NCBI GenBank assembly: GCA_031260355.1
Contig: JAIRJZ010000004.1
Location: 1-32,120, forward strand
Length of the DNA: 32,120 nt
Direction: 5' to 3'
Source of the DNA: Burkholderiales bacterium
GTDB taxonomy: Bacteria; Pseudomonadota; Gammaproteobacteria; Burkholderiales; Casimicrobiaceae
This document shows, one piece after another, positions 1 through 8,335 of the stretch (positions within the stretch are counted from its first letter, which is position 1; every line of letters starts with the position of its first letter). A program made the translations under genes and the position numbers. The notes beneath the pieces are model-generated. The model did no database searches, was not told the origin of the DNA, and saw nothing but the letters and a program-made list of their open reading frames with translations.

Positions 1-118
1 AAACCGGCAATGATTCGTACCGATTCAAAAACCGATCAGAACACTAAAAAACATAAACGCAACAAAGTGGTGCACTTTTGCACCGAAACAGTGGTGCACT
101 TTTAAACCGTAATTGACA
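1..118 (-). mobile_element. End of an insertion sequence (IS21-like suspected), rest lies beyond the left edge
   Basis: Reading on the minus strand, the cas1 reading frame is intact up to base 119 and then runs into unrelated DNA that starts with TGTCAATT at base 118. This DNA carries two 13-bp direct copies of AAAAGTGCACCAC (67-79 and 91-103 on the plus strand). A terminal 5'-TGT and repeated binding-site-like motifs inside the end are typical of IS21-family elements, but no transposase is inside the window, so the family is an inference. The element lies to the left of base 118. Confidence 0.55.
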
Positions 119-766
119 AATGACGTCATCCGCAAGATTGAACGCATTCTGCTCACTGGCATGAAACAGTCCAAGCGAAGGCAACAGCCCATGTGCAACC
201 AACCCGCGCGCGATGGTTCCGCGTAGTACGGCATAACCGTAATCGAGCGCAGCATTGATCCAACGGGCTTGGTCACGATAAAAGCCGATGCCGAATAACT
301 GCGAAAAGTAATGCGCCGACGCCAGAGCCTCGCAATTTTCCGGATCTCCCGAACGTACACGGCGCACATACGACTCCAACCGCTTTGTGCCATCGCGCTT
401 GGCGAGGGTCAGACAACGTGCCTGGTTGGCGATCTTGTGTCGTATTATCGTCGCCCATGCCTGCTTGGTGGCTGGTCTGGTGATATCGAGTTGCAGACGC
501 AATATGCGCGTGGCTCGCGAATGCTGCAAATAGGGCAGGAATACGCCATTTGGCTGATGATTATCACCGGTAGAGAAAAGGCTGATGCCGTATTCAGCGC
601 AGGCTGACAGCAGTGGATGAGTAAGAGTGATCTCGCGGTGGTTCAGAACAATTACCGCGATATCCTCGAACGGGATAAAAGCGGTTTCTTCCTGCTCGAT
701 TACAAGCGAGAAATGTTCTCTTCGTAGCCGAGCAGGTTTAGAGATAACAACGCTACGCCAAGTCAT
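44..766 (-). pseudogene. cas1: cas1, truncated by an insertion sequence
   Basis: Cas1 is the integrase that, with Cas2, inserts new spacers into a CRISPR array. The frame starts one base after the cas9 stop codon, so the two are co-transcribed. Residues 1-216 read as a type II Cas1: the N-terminal beta-domain (MTWRSVVISKPARL), a Glu in DPENCEALASAHYF (E146) and a His in GLFHASEQNAFN (H202), which match two of the three metal-binding positions. After NLADDVI the family normally continues with EPFRP, whose Glu is the third metal ligand. Here the frame instead enters the insertion sequence at base 118 and adds 24 unrelated residues before a stop. The family is usually about 300 aa; this product is 240. 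It is almost surely inactive for integration. No cas2 follows inside the window. Confidence 0.85.
67..103. repeat. Two 13-bp direct repeats in the IS end
   Basis: GTGGTGCACTTTT occurs at 67-79 and again at 91-103, a period of 24 bases. Repeated internal motifs near the tip are expected for transposase-binding sites of an insertion sequence. Confidence 0.7.
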
Positions 767-767
767 G

Positions 768-3700
768 TTAAGAGCTGTCGCCAACCTTTTTGAAGTTGCC
801 CAGAATATCAACCTTGAATTTATAGAGTTCTTGAATGTCTTTGGTGCGGAATCGATGCAATGAGGTATCTTTGACAGTATCTGTCTCTACCCTTTCAGAT
901 TGCTCATTATCATTGCTTTCAGCATTTTCTTCAGTTTGGTTTGTTTTTCGCGGAGCTTTTCCTGGTCGATCATGCGTCCGAATTTTCATACGCCCATCAC
1001 CTTCGTACATAACGAAATAGCCGGGAAAGTCTCCTCCTGGAATTACTTCTCCGCTGGTCAAGACAACTTCTATGGGGTCATCAATCCGCAGGTTGAATTG
1101 ATGCTTAGCTCCAGTTGGAAGCTCTTCCAAGCCGAACATAGATTCTTCAGCGGCTGCGTAGCGCGGGCGAAAGAAAAAGCCCGATTCCGTCCGATAGACT
1201 TCTGTGTAAATGCTGGCACCTAATCCCGCGATGCCACCGCGCACCAACATGCCACTATCTTGTGTAACGGGCAGCCGAATGGAACGAATGAGCGGTCTCT
1301 CCTTGCCTGACTTGCCTTTGGGCGGTCGGAACGGTTCGGCAAATGCTTTTTTTGCGTCGTCGCCAAATTTATTCAACTGATTATTCAGGGCTTCGAGCAA
1401 TTCTTCGTTGCGACGATAGAACACGCTGCCTAATGCGGCTTCGGTGAGCTTTTTTTTCTTGAGACTGGTGAGTTGCACAGTCTTTCTCGCGGATACAGTA
1501 TTCTCAATAATCTTTCCGGAGCCTTCCATACGTCTTTCTTTGTTGGTTTTCGCCAGAGCACTCTTCTTTTGTTTCAAGTAGCCATCTGGCGAGCTCCATG
1601 CGGGTAATGCAATGCCATGGACAAGCTTGGGTTTGCCGCCCGCACCCTGAATTTCACACCCATTAGCAAATGCAACTTGCGCATCGCCATCCGCTAATCG
1701 CAAAACCTTGCGCAATATTTCATAATTCTTGCGACGACGGCCTGTGATTTCACGTAAGCGATCCTCCGCCAGCATGTCCTCAGTCAAATCCACCAGCGGT
1801 ACGGGCAAGTAGCGAATACCCTTGGGGTTGGCGTCATGCAGCTCGCCTGCGGATTTGCGCTTGGGGCGACGCGAAATGAAGACCCGATCCAAAGCATTCA
1901 ACACGTCACGGTGGAAACTGTCCCAAGGAGCTGGCAGGTAAAGACCGCGCTCACGTGCTTCAGATTTGTTGATGATTTCACCAGTTGTGCGGCACGTATA
2001 AGTACCGTCGGTATTACGTTTGAAGCGGTGGCTGTTCGGCTCATTTTCTTCTTGAGCGAAGTAGTTGTTCACCCGCTGAATCACCTGCGGCGTACAGGCA
2101 GCGATGATGCAAGCGTCAAGTGCGTGGTGTAGATCGCTGTTCTCTCTGTCCTTGGCGCGATCCAATCCCCATTTGCCACGCAGAAAATCCACCAAGCGAC
2201 CCTGCGGGCTGCGCACACGGGCACGCTGGTATCGGTTCCAGCGGGTCGTGCCGTCATCATCGGGCGAAATGGCCTCCAACTCATCGGGGGTTGCGCCACC
2301 CGCAAATTCGATTTTTTCGCGCAGCATATTGGCGAACATGCGCGTGGCGTAGCGTGTGTCCACCAAGTTGCGAGCCAGGAACTCATCAGCATCTTCCAGG
2401 CTCTTGGACAAGAGCCTACGCTGTTTTTCGGCGCTCATGCCTTTGCAGGCGAGTACGCGCTTTTCAAACTCTCGCCAGCGAGGGTCACCGCCCGCACCAT
2501 TGAGGAACTCATAAGGGATGCGGTTCCCTTTGTCGTGGTTGGCTCCTGCGATAACCAGCGCCCGGTTGTCGAGGCTGTTGTCAAAAGTTTTGGAGCGAGG
2601 CCAGATATGGTCTATTTCAACGAATTCTTCATTATGCAGGATGGAATCAATATGCGGCTCGAGAGACGTGCCGGTATAGATGCACTGACTACCCTGCTCG
2701 CCATAGAGTCGCATCTTGAGGAGTTGAATTGAGTTGGGATCATGGCCTAACTTATCACGCAAAGATGCGCGTAAGCTTTCAGTGCGTTTTCGGTTGGCGT
2801 TTTGTTCAAACGAAATTTTGTCGCGCAGCTTTTTGGAGCGGGCTAGGTCGCGTGCAGTTTCCACATGGACATACGCGGGTGAGCCATGTTTGGCGATCAG
2901 GGCATTGAAAACCAGTCGTGCCTGGTTAAAGGAACGGGCCACAACCGGGTTGCGCAATTCCTTGTAGCGACTTTCTACATGCCCGGTGAGTTTGCCGTGG
3001 CGGTAACGCTGGTAGATATAGGTTTCCAGAGGTGGAAGCCAAGGCGTTCTTTTCTCAGTTCTCTTCTCGGAGTGTGAGAGGCCGGCCTGTTTGCAGGCTT
3101 CGCTGTAAACATGTCCTTCTTCAAGGTAAGGCAGTATCTTGTGTAAAGCAGCAAAGCTCAGGTTGCGGAATTTGTTGAAGCTGATGGATTGTAGAGCTTC
3201 AATCTCGGCCTCGCTGTAGCCGAGATCGCTCAACTCCTTTTCAATTTCTTGGTCGGTCTGGCATACCGCAAGAACAGTCGCAATACCATCAATACTTTCT
3301 GCTGCTCTTTTTCCTTCATCACTGAGAGGTTGCGAGTAGGCGACCTGCATTTGTGCCCATCGTTCGGGGGATCGTTCAGCCAGTGCCAACCGCAGAGTGT
3401 GCCAGCCTTTGAACTCCACAAGTTTGTGGTCGGCTTCGACGGTTTGTGCGTCCTCGAACTGCAACGGCACAGGGGTTTGAACTTCGGCTTCGAACTCAAC
3501 TGTGCTTTCCGTTTGAACAGAATGCTCGAATTGCCAAATCCCGGACATTTCTTTCAGCGAAGTAAGCATTGTCCGCCAATCGGCAAGGGTTGCACTGGAA
3601 TGTTTCTGAAGTGATGAAAGCTGTTTCCAAGCGACCTTGGGTAGTACTTTGGCCTTGCCGATGGTGGGGATGTAACGAAACGATTGACCGGAGGCAAGAA

Positions 3701-5234
3701 TGCCATCCCCTTGGACGGAAAAGCGGATACGTTCCGTCGCTTCTTCTGCCTTCGGAATGATGGTTGTCTCTTTAAGTTTGCAGGTGAAACGATCCGAGTC
3801 GGCGAGGCCGAGTTGCTGACGTAGTTGTTGAAAAGTAATGACGCCACTCGTCAGCGACTCTTTTGCTTTCTTGAGTTTTTCTTTGCGTTCCTTATTATCG
3901 GCCCATTTCGTAAGGCTAAGCGGCTCTCGCCCATTCGAAGCAATGAAAATCCACGCGCCATCGCTGACAGGTTTGGACTGATAACTCGTGACGTTAAAGC
4001 TCGCCTCTTTCCATGAAGCGGGAAAACCCGTGTGCGCCATCAAGGTTTCCCGAATGAGTTTCAGCGTAACCACGCGATGCTCGTAGGGTAGATTCAGCAG
4101 ACAGGCGCGTTCTTCCGCTGTCAGGAAATTTTCTTTGCCATTTCGGCGGATTTTCAGATGGTTGAGCTTTTCAAGCCAAGTTGCACGTTCGGCGGAAAAG
4201 GCGTTTTTGGAAGCGCGTTGCTTGCCTTTTATCAACTCACATTCACCGACCATTTCCCGAATTTGTTCTTCATAAAGGGGCGGATGCTGAAGGTCGAACA
4301 GGTCGAAGACGGCTTCTTGAAATGTTTTGCCTACCCGGCGGGATTCCCCGCCGACAGGAATGCCGGATGCACCATAAGCAGCAAGCATCTGTTGCAAGTA
4401 TTGGCCATCGTCTGGAAGTTCTTGGGTCGTGTATTGATTCTGGTGTTCAATTTGTGCTTTGAAGAGTTCTTGTAACTCGTGGCGCAGTGCTGCCCGGACA
4501 AAAGCGTGCCGGTAGCTCCCGCTCTTGTTGTGGAAGGTGTTCGATTCAATACAGTCATCTTTATCAGGGCGAGGCTCGCCAGGGGCGTAGTCTTTTTGTG
4601 CCAGCCAGATAGCCAAAGTGCCAACGGTCAGGTCAGGCTTGCCCAGGAGCTTGCGATATTTACCGAGGCGCTTGCTGGAATCTCCCAGCGCCTTGGTAAG
4701 CTTTTGCTTGTCCGTGTCGACATTGGATTCTTCCGAAGGGGCTGCGGATGCAGATTGTCCGTTGTCACCGTTTCCCCCGGTTGCGGCACCATCAGAGCGA
4801 GAGTTGATTTCGCTTTTACGGAAAAACTCGAATCCCCGATGCTTGACCAGGTGATACAGCACTCGTGCCCATTCAATGGGTTCCAGCGGTCGCCCCAATC
4901 CTTGAGCACGTAATTGCCAAGGCCCCATCTCTGGTTCATGCTTGGTACGAGGAGGCGTTACGAGTAGCTGTGGATCAGCTTTGGAGATAATTCCCGCATC
5001 ACAAAATAGCCGCAGTAACTGCCGTAACCGCCAACGGCGCATGTGCAGCCGGTTGCGAGCCACTCTTGCGGCACGACGCTTCTGGTTATGCGGTTCGCCC
5101 TTTTCGTCTTCACTAGGGTCGAAGCACCGTGCCCCAAGGCCAACGATGTGATCCTCACCGAGTACACACCAGCCGACCGAGGCGATGCCGATGTCGAAAC
5201 CAAAGGTGAGCGGATTAGTGGTCTTGCCAGACAT
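768..5234 (-). CDS. cas9: CRISPR-associated endonuclease Cas9 (type II, probably II-C), long form
   Basis: RNA-guided DNA endonuclease that cuts both strands of target DNA using a crRNA:tracrRNA pair. All catalytic motifs are present: RuvC-I FGFDIGIASVGW (D14), an Arg-rich bridge helix at about 50-77, RuvC-II YVHVETARDL (E792), HNH EIDHIWPRS (H876) with an Asn in GANHDKGN (N899), and RuvC-III DLHHALDA (H1037, D1040). At 1488 aa it is much longer than common II-C enzymes (about 1000-1100 aa). The extra length lies in the recognition lobe between the bridge helix and RuvC-II, and includes a Gly/Ser/Ala-rich stretch at about 147-172. RuvC-I and HNH resemble Neisseria-type rather than Francisella-type (II-B) Cas9, and no csn2 or cas4 is visible. 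The start at 5234 has AAGGA (5245-5241 on the minus strand) upstream. The frame is intact with no stops, so interference may still work although cas1 is broken. Confidence 0.95.
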   Translation of the reverse strand: MSGKTTNPLTFGFDIGIASVGWCVLGEDHIVGLGARCFDPSEDEKGEPHNQKRRAARVARNRLHMRRWRLRQLLRLFCDAGIISKADPQLLVTPPRTKHEPEMGPWQLRAQGLGRPLEPIEWARVLYHLVKHRGFEFFRKSEINSRSDGAATGGNGDNGQSASAAPSEESNVDTDKQKLTKALGDSSKRLGKYRKLLGKPDLTVGTLAIWLAQKDYAPGEPRPDKDDCIESNTFHNKSGSYRHAFVRAALRHELQELFKAQIEHQNQYTTQELPDDGQYLQQMLAAYGASGIPVGGESRRVGKTFQEAVFDLFDLQHPPLYEEQIREMVGECELIKGKQRASKNAFSAERATWLEKLNHLKIRRNGKENFLTAEERACLLNLPYEHRVVTLKLIRETLMAHTGFPASWKEASFNVTSYQSKPVSDGAWIFIASNGREPLSLTKWADNKERKEKLKKAKESLTSGVITFQQLRQQLGLADSDRFTCKLKETTIIPKAEEATERIRFSVQGDGILASGQSFRYIPTIGKAKVLPKVAWKQLSSLQKHSSATLADWRTMLTSLKEMSGIWQFEHSVQTESTVEFEAEVQTPVPLQFEDAQTVEADHKLVEFKGWHTLRLALAERSPERWAQMQVAYSQPLSDEGKRAAESIDGIATVLAVCQTDQEIEKELSDLGYSEAEIEALQSISFNKFRNLSFAALHKILPYLEEGHVYSEACKQAGLSHSEKRTEKRTPWLPPLETYIYQRYRHGKLTGHVESRYKELRNPVVARSFNQARLVFNALIAKHGSPAYVHVETARDLARSKKLRDKISFEQNANRKRTESLRASLRDKLGHDPNSIQLLKMRLYGEQGSQCIYTGTSLEPHIDSILHNEEFVEIDHIWPRSKTFDNSLDNRALVIAGANHDKGNRIPYEFLNGAGGDPRWREFEKRVLACKGMSAEKQRRLLSKSLEDADEFLARNLVDTRYATRMFANMLREKIEFAGGATPDELEAISPDDDGTTRWNRYQRARVRSPQGRLVDFLRGKWGLDRAKDRENSDLHHALDACIIAACTPQVIQRVNNYFAQEENEPNSHRFKRNTDGTYTCRTTGEIINKSEARERGLYLPAPWDSFHRDVLNALDRVFISRRPKRKSAGELHDANPKGIRYLPVPLVDLTEDMLAEDRLREITGRRRKNYEILRKVLRLADGDAQVAFANGCEIQGAGGKPKLVHGIALPAWSSPDGYLKQKKSALAKTNKERRMEGSGKIIENTVSARKTVQLTSLKKKKLTEAALGSVFYRRNEELLEALNNQLNKFGDDAKKAFAEPFRPPKGKSGKERPLIRSIRLPVTQDSGMLVRGGIAGLGASIYTEVYRTESGFFFRPRYAAAEESMFGLEELPTGAKHQFNLRIDDPIEVVLTSGEVIPGGDFPGYFVMYEGDGRMKIRTHDRPGKAPRKTNQTEENAESNDNEQSERVETDTVKDTSLHRFRTKDIQELYKFKVDILGNFKKVGDSS

Positions 5235-5252
5235 GCTTTCTTCCTTTATAGT
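5224..5252 (+). promoter_or_regulatory. sigma70-type promoter of the tracrRNA gene
   Basis: TTGCCA (5224-5229), a 17-bp spacer and TATAGT (5247-5252) form a near-consensus promoter pointing away from cas9. The -35 box lies within cas9 codons 2-4 on the other strand, and the -10 lies beside the cas9 ribosome binding site. Transcription should start near 5258-5260, exactly where the anti-repeat begins. Confidence 0.8.
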
Positions 5253-5257
5253 CCTAA

Positions 5258-5353
5258 TCGTTGTGGTTAACCGGGGTGAGAGCCGTTGCTACAATAAAGG
5301 TGAATAACCTGTATCCAAGCCCGGTCGGAGCAATCCGCCGGGCTTCCTCTTTT
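5258..5353 (+). ncRNA. tracrRNA for the type II CRISPR-Cas9 system
   Basis: This RNA pairs with the crRNA repeat and is bound by Cas9. The core GTTGCTACAATAA (5285-5297) is the same as in Neisseria-type tracrRNAs as I recall them, and is preceded by GAGAGCC, similar to GAGAACC there. The bases 5260-5295 make a 36-nt unit, the usual repeat length, beginning GTTGTGG and ending GCTACAAT; it is therefore the likely full anti-repeat. A small hairpin follows (AGGT 5298-5301 with ACCT 5307-5310), then a terminator hairpin. It has a good promoter placed just upstream and is divergent from cas9. Length is about 95 nt. The exact 5' end is inferred from the promoter. Confidence 0.85.
5317..5353 (+). terminator. 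Intrinsic terminator of the tracrRNA
   Basis: AAGCCCGG (5317-5324) pairs with CCGGGCTT (5338-5345). Inside it CGGA (5326-5329) pairs with TCCG (5334-5337) around a GCAA loop. CCTCTTTT follows. As in other tracrRNAs, this hairpin probably also serves as a Cas9-binding 3' stem-loop. Confidence 0.85.
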
Positions 5354-5790
5354 CTGGGCGTGCCAGCTTAGTGGGCGACGGCGGGAAACCCAGTGAATGA
5401 TATACACATTTCAGGGTAAAAAACAGACCCTTGTGTGGTGTTGACGCGGTCGTTGGGGGCAAAGAGTCATGTTGCCACGGACGTGACGTTTGCGTGGGCT
5501 GTTCCTATGCGTCGAGTTAGAAAAGCACTATTGCGTCGCTTAGCTAAGATATTTCATCAATAGGAAGCCGGCAAGTGTAAATTCCGCATTGAATCGAATT
5601 GCTATAACTGTTTTTGAGGGGTGGACTGATGTCAGAGTGTACCAGTGAAGCCCCCTCTCCCGGCCTTCGGCCACCCTCTCCCTCGGAGGGGAGAGGGTTT
5701 GTTCTTCTTCGCGGTTTCGTGTCTCCGCTTGAGGCCGACTCGTCGCGGTTCGACGCGCTCACCACGACCTACGATTCTTGCGCTTGATTC
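5354..5790. other. Intergenic region without a gene
   Basis: No credible reading frame is seen on either strand between the tracrRNA terminator and the rsmI stop codon. The only clear structure is the inverted repeat at 5651-5697. The stretch is less GC-rich than the rsmI side and may mark the edge of the acquired CRISPR segment, but no attachment site or terminal repeat is visible. Confidence 0.6.
5651..5697. repeat. CCCTCTCCC-type intergenic inverted repeat
   Basis: CCCTCTCCC (5674-5682) pairs with GGGGAGAGGG (5688-5697), and GGCC-TTC-GGCC (5662-5672) forms a smaller hairpin beside a second CCCCTCTCC. Such CCCTCTCCC palindromes are common dispersed intergenic repeats in proteobacterial genomes. 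No U-tract follows on either strand, so it is not a clear terminator. Confidence 0.6.
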
Positions 5791-6702
5791 TTACGGCTTC
5801 CGCTCTTTAATCTTGTCGTAAATCTCGCTGCGCGGGAGTCCCGTCGCCAGTGCGGCGACGCGGGCGGCGCGCGCCGGCGGCAGTTCTTCGAGCAGCGCGG
5901 GTAACCAGCGGGCCAGTGTTGCATCGTCGGATGCGGTGTCGCGCGGTGTTTTCTGTGTGGTGGCGGGCGTATCGACGATCAACACGAGCTCACCGCGTTC
6001 GGTGTCGGGGTGGGCGTCGAGCCAGACGATGGCATCGGCGAGCGGAACACGCTCAACGGTTTCAAAAGCTTTGGTCAATTCGCGAGCGATGACGAGATCG
6101 CGCGGTTCCGGGAAGGCTTGAACCAGATCGCCGATGGTGTGGCGCACACGGTGCGGCGCTTCGTAAACGATCAAGGCGGCGTCGAGTGTGCGCAATGTTT
6201 CCAACTGTGCGCGGCGTGCCTTGGATTGAACAGGCAGAAATCCGGCGAAGTAAAAATGTTCTGCGTTCAATCCAGCCGCAGAAACGGCGGCGATCAGCGC
6301 ACACGGGCCGGGGATTGGCACGACCGGCAGTGCCGCCGCGCGCACGGCGGCGACCAACCGTGCGCCGGGGTCGCTGACGGCAGGGGTGCCGGCATCGCTG
6401 ATCAGTGCGATGCTGTGGCCTTGCTGCAAGAGGCCGACGACCGCGTCGGCGCTTTTGCGTTCGTTGTGTTCGTGCAGGGCGCGCAGCGACGCTTTGATGC
6501 CATAGTGGGCGAGCAGCTTGGCGGAAACCCGGGTGTCCTCGGCGAGGATGAGGTCGGCGGAGCCCAGGATGTCGAGCGCGCGCAGGGTGATGTCGCGCAA
6601 ATTTCCGAGCGGTGTGGCAAGCACATATAATGTCCCCTTCTCGGCACGGAAGATGCGGGCGGGTACCGCGGAATCAGAGGTGAGGGCAGAATCGTGGGAC
6701 AT
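5791..6702 (-). CDS. rsmI: 16S rRNA (cytidine-1402 2'-O)-methyltransferase RsmI
   Basis: Methylates the ribose of C1402 in 16S rRNA, in the ribosomal P site, using S-adenosylmethionine. The 303-aa protein has the tetrapyrrole-methylase fold signatures: YVLATPLGNLRDIT near the start, AEDTRVSAKLLAHYGI, LISDAGTPAVSDPG and VPIPGPCALIAAVSAAG, with the RsmI C-terminal helical tail ending in PRSEIYDKIKERKP. Family length is about 280-290, so the first 20 residues are an extension, and a slightly later start is possible. The gene is divergent from the lpoA-like gene, as yraL is from yraM in Escherichia coli. The two 5' ends overlap by nine bases if the lpoA start chosen here is right. Confidence 0.95.
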   Translation of the reverse strand: MSHDSALTSDSAVPARIFRAEKGTLYVLATPLGNLRDITLRALDILGSADLILAEDTRVSAKLLAHYGIKASLRALHEHNERKSADAVVGLLQQGHSIALISDAGTPAVSDPGARLVAAVRAAALPVVPIPGPCALIAAVSAAGLNAEHFYFAGFLPVQSKARRAQLETLRTLDAALIVYEAPHRVRHTIGDLVQAFPEPRDLVIARELTKAFETVERVPLADAIVWLDAHPDTERGELVLIVDTPATTQKTPRDTASDDATLARWLPALLEELPPARAARVAALATGLPRSEIYDKIKERKP

Positions 6703-7929
6703 GACGGAGCTTTGCGAGGAATCGGCGGCGACAGGAAACGGGCGGTTGCGGTAAACGCCATTCTAGCGTTGTTTGTGTTGTTTCTTGCTTCATGGGCGGT
6801 GCTAACGAGCGCGCAAACAGCGCCGTCTTCTGGTGGCACGGGCTGGACAGCGCCGGAGCCAACCGTACAGGAACGGCTCGATGCGGTGGAAGCGTTGCGC
6901 GGCGGCAAAGCGCGGGCAGGCGCGCAACCGGAAAAACCACTGCCCTTGCCGTCGAAAGCACCACCGAAAACGCTATCGAAAGAACCCTCCATCGCGCTTA
7001 TTCTGCCGGGCAAAGCCCCGGCGTACAGCAGCGCGGCGCAGGCGGTCAAGGCGGGATTCATCGCAGCCGCCGAGGCGGCGCAAGCCAAGGAGTCGTGCCT
7101 GGTGATTGAGCACGGCGACGGCGAGGTGGTTTCAGCTTTTCAGCAGGCGACCGACGCCGGGGTGTCGGTGATGGTGGGGCCGCTGGTGCGCGACGATCTG
7201 GAAGCGTTGCGGGCAATGCCGCCGCTGGCCTGGACGATTGTGTTGACGCAATTCGGTGATGAGGAAACGAAGCTGCCTTCCAATCTGTTGCCGTTGACGC
7301 TGACGGTGGAAAGCGATGCGCGCTTTCTCGCACGTGAAATTTTCATTGAAGGGCGCGAAGGTAATCCGGTGGTGCTGAGCAATGAAACGCCGCTAATGAA
7401 ACGCTTTGCCGACGCCTTCATCGATGAGTGGTTGCGGTTGGGCGTGGCGCCGCCGGAGCGTGTCCGCTTTTCGACGGAGGACATCGCGACGTTAAAGACG
7501 CGGCTGGAAGCCTTGTCGCCGTCGGCGGTATTGCTGGCGGTTGAAGGCAACGACGCGGCACTGGCGCGTGTGCAAACAAAAACCTGGCCGACCTATGCCA
7601 GCGGTCACGTTTACCAGCGGCAGGAGCAGTTTGAGGCGGTGGCGCTCGACGGCTTGCAGGTGGTTGAAATCCCCTGGCTGGTGACGCCGCAGGCGGCGCG
7701 GTTCAAGGGGTTGCCGCCGTTACCGGTATCGCCGGCGACGGCGCGGCTGTATGCGCTGGGTTACGATGCGTTTCAGACGGCGGCGGCGTTTCTGGGCGGC
7801 CCGCCGGAGGCGATGGAGCTAGAAGGGGCGACCGGCGCTATCCGCTTCAGCCGCAAAGAAGGGCTAGCGCGCGCCGGCCAGTTGGCGGTGTTCGAAAAAG
7901 GCCGTTTGCGACCGGCAGAGACGCCATGA
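6694..7929 (+). CDS. LpoA-like periplasmic protein (penicillin-binding protein activator, C-terminal domain only)
   Basis: LpoA of Escherichia coli is an outer-membrane lipoprotein that stimulates the peptidoglycan synthase PBP1A. This 411-aa homologue has an N-terminal membrane/signal segment (AILALFVLFLASWAVL, ending SAQT) and, from about residue 98, a type I periplasmic-binding-protein-like domain (SIALILPGKAPAYSSAAQAVKAG, then MVGPLVRDDLEAL). The N-terminal TPR-like domain of the enteric protein is absent, and no Cys is placed as a lipobox, so it may be soluble or anchored by its N-terminus. Start is GTG at 6694 with GAGGTGAGG upstream; TTG at 6712 is an alternative. It overlaps the next gene by four bases. 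Identity rests mainly on gene order (rsmI, yraN, gmhA, BON) plus the fold signature. Confidence 0.75.
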   Translation: MGHDGALRGIGGDRKRAVAVNAILALFVLFLASWAVLTSAQTAPSSGGTGWTAPEPTVQERLDAVEALRGGKARAGAQPEKPLPLPSKAPPKTLSKEPSIALILPGKAPAYSSAAQAVKAGFIAAAEAAQAKESCLVIEHGDGEVVSAFQQATDAGVSVMVGPLVRDDLEALRAMPPLAWTIVLTQFGDEETKLPSNLLPLTLTVESDARFLAREIFIEGREGNPVVLSNETPLMKRFADAFIDEWLRLGVAPPERVRFSTEDIATLKTRLEALSPSAVLLAVEGNDAALARVQTKTWPTYASGHVYQRQEQFEAVALDGLQVVEIPWLVTPQAARFKGLPPLPVSPATARLYALGYDAFQTAAAFLGGPPEAMELEGATGAIRFSRKEGLARAGQLAVFEKGRLRPAETP

Positions 7930-8300
7930 GTCCCTCGCGCACCCATGCCGATCAGAAGCGGGGCAGGGAGGCGGAAGCGTTGGCGGCGGCGTTTCTGGCA
8001 CGGCAGGGATTGGTCATCGTCGCCCACAATGTGAGAAGCCGTTACGGTGAGATCGACATCGTTGCGCGTGACGGTGCAACACTGGTGTTTGTCGAGGTCA
8101 GGCTGCGTGGTTCGCCGGCGTTCGGCGGCGCCGTGGCCAGCATCACGGCGCAAAAACAGCAACGGCTGTGGCGGGCGGCGCAACATTACCTGGCGGAATT
8201 GGGACAAGAGCCGCCGTGTCGCTTTGACGCCGTGCTGCTGGAGGCGCTCGATGCAAATCAATTGTGCTGGCAGCGTGACATTTTGCACGCTTCGCGTTAG
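7926..8300 (+). CDS. yraN: YraN family (UPF0102) nuclease-like protein
   Basis: A 124-aa protein of the UPF0102 family, whose fold is related to Holliday-junction resolvases and restriction-type nucleases; its biological role is not settled. The family core is clear: a basic helix GREAEALAAAFLARQG, then NVRSRYGEIDIVARD and LVFVEVR, with the acidic and basic positions of the nuclease-like motif (E and D in GEID, E in VEVR). ATG at 7926 overlaps the lpoA stop codon in an ATGA arrangement, so the two are translationally coupled. Length is normal for the family. Confidence 0.93.
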   Translation: MSPSRTHADQKRGREAEALAAAFLARQGLVIVAHNVRSRYGEIDIVARDGATLVFVEVRLRGSPAFGGAVASITAQKQQRLWRAAQHYLAELGQEPPCRFDAVLLEALDANQLCWQRDILHASR

Positions 8301-8335
8301 CCTACGGTTGTTTGAACAAGAGTCACGGAGCAAGA

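Noticed and set aside
5544-5765. 73-codon frame on the minus strand between cas9 and rsmI
   Set aside because: Its centre is a translation of the CCCTCTCCC intergenic repeat; no ribosome binding site or homology seen.
1-5790. CRISPR array near cas9
   Set aside because: No 36-nt unit recurs with regular spacing on either strand; the array must lie beyond the left edge or be lost.
6010-6630. 206-codon frame opposite rsmI
   Set aside because: Composition and position fit a shadow of rsmI; no motif and no ribosome binding site.
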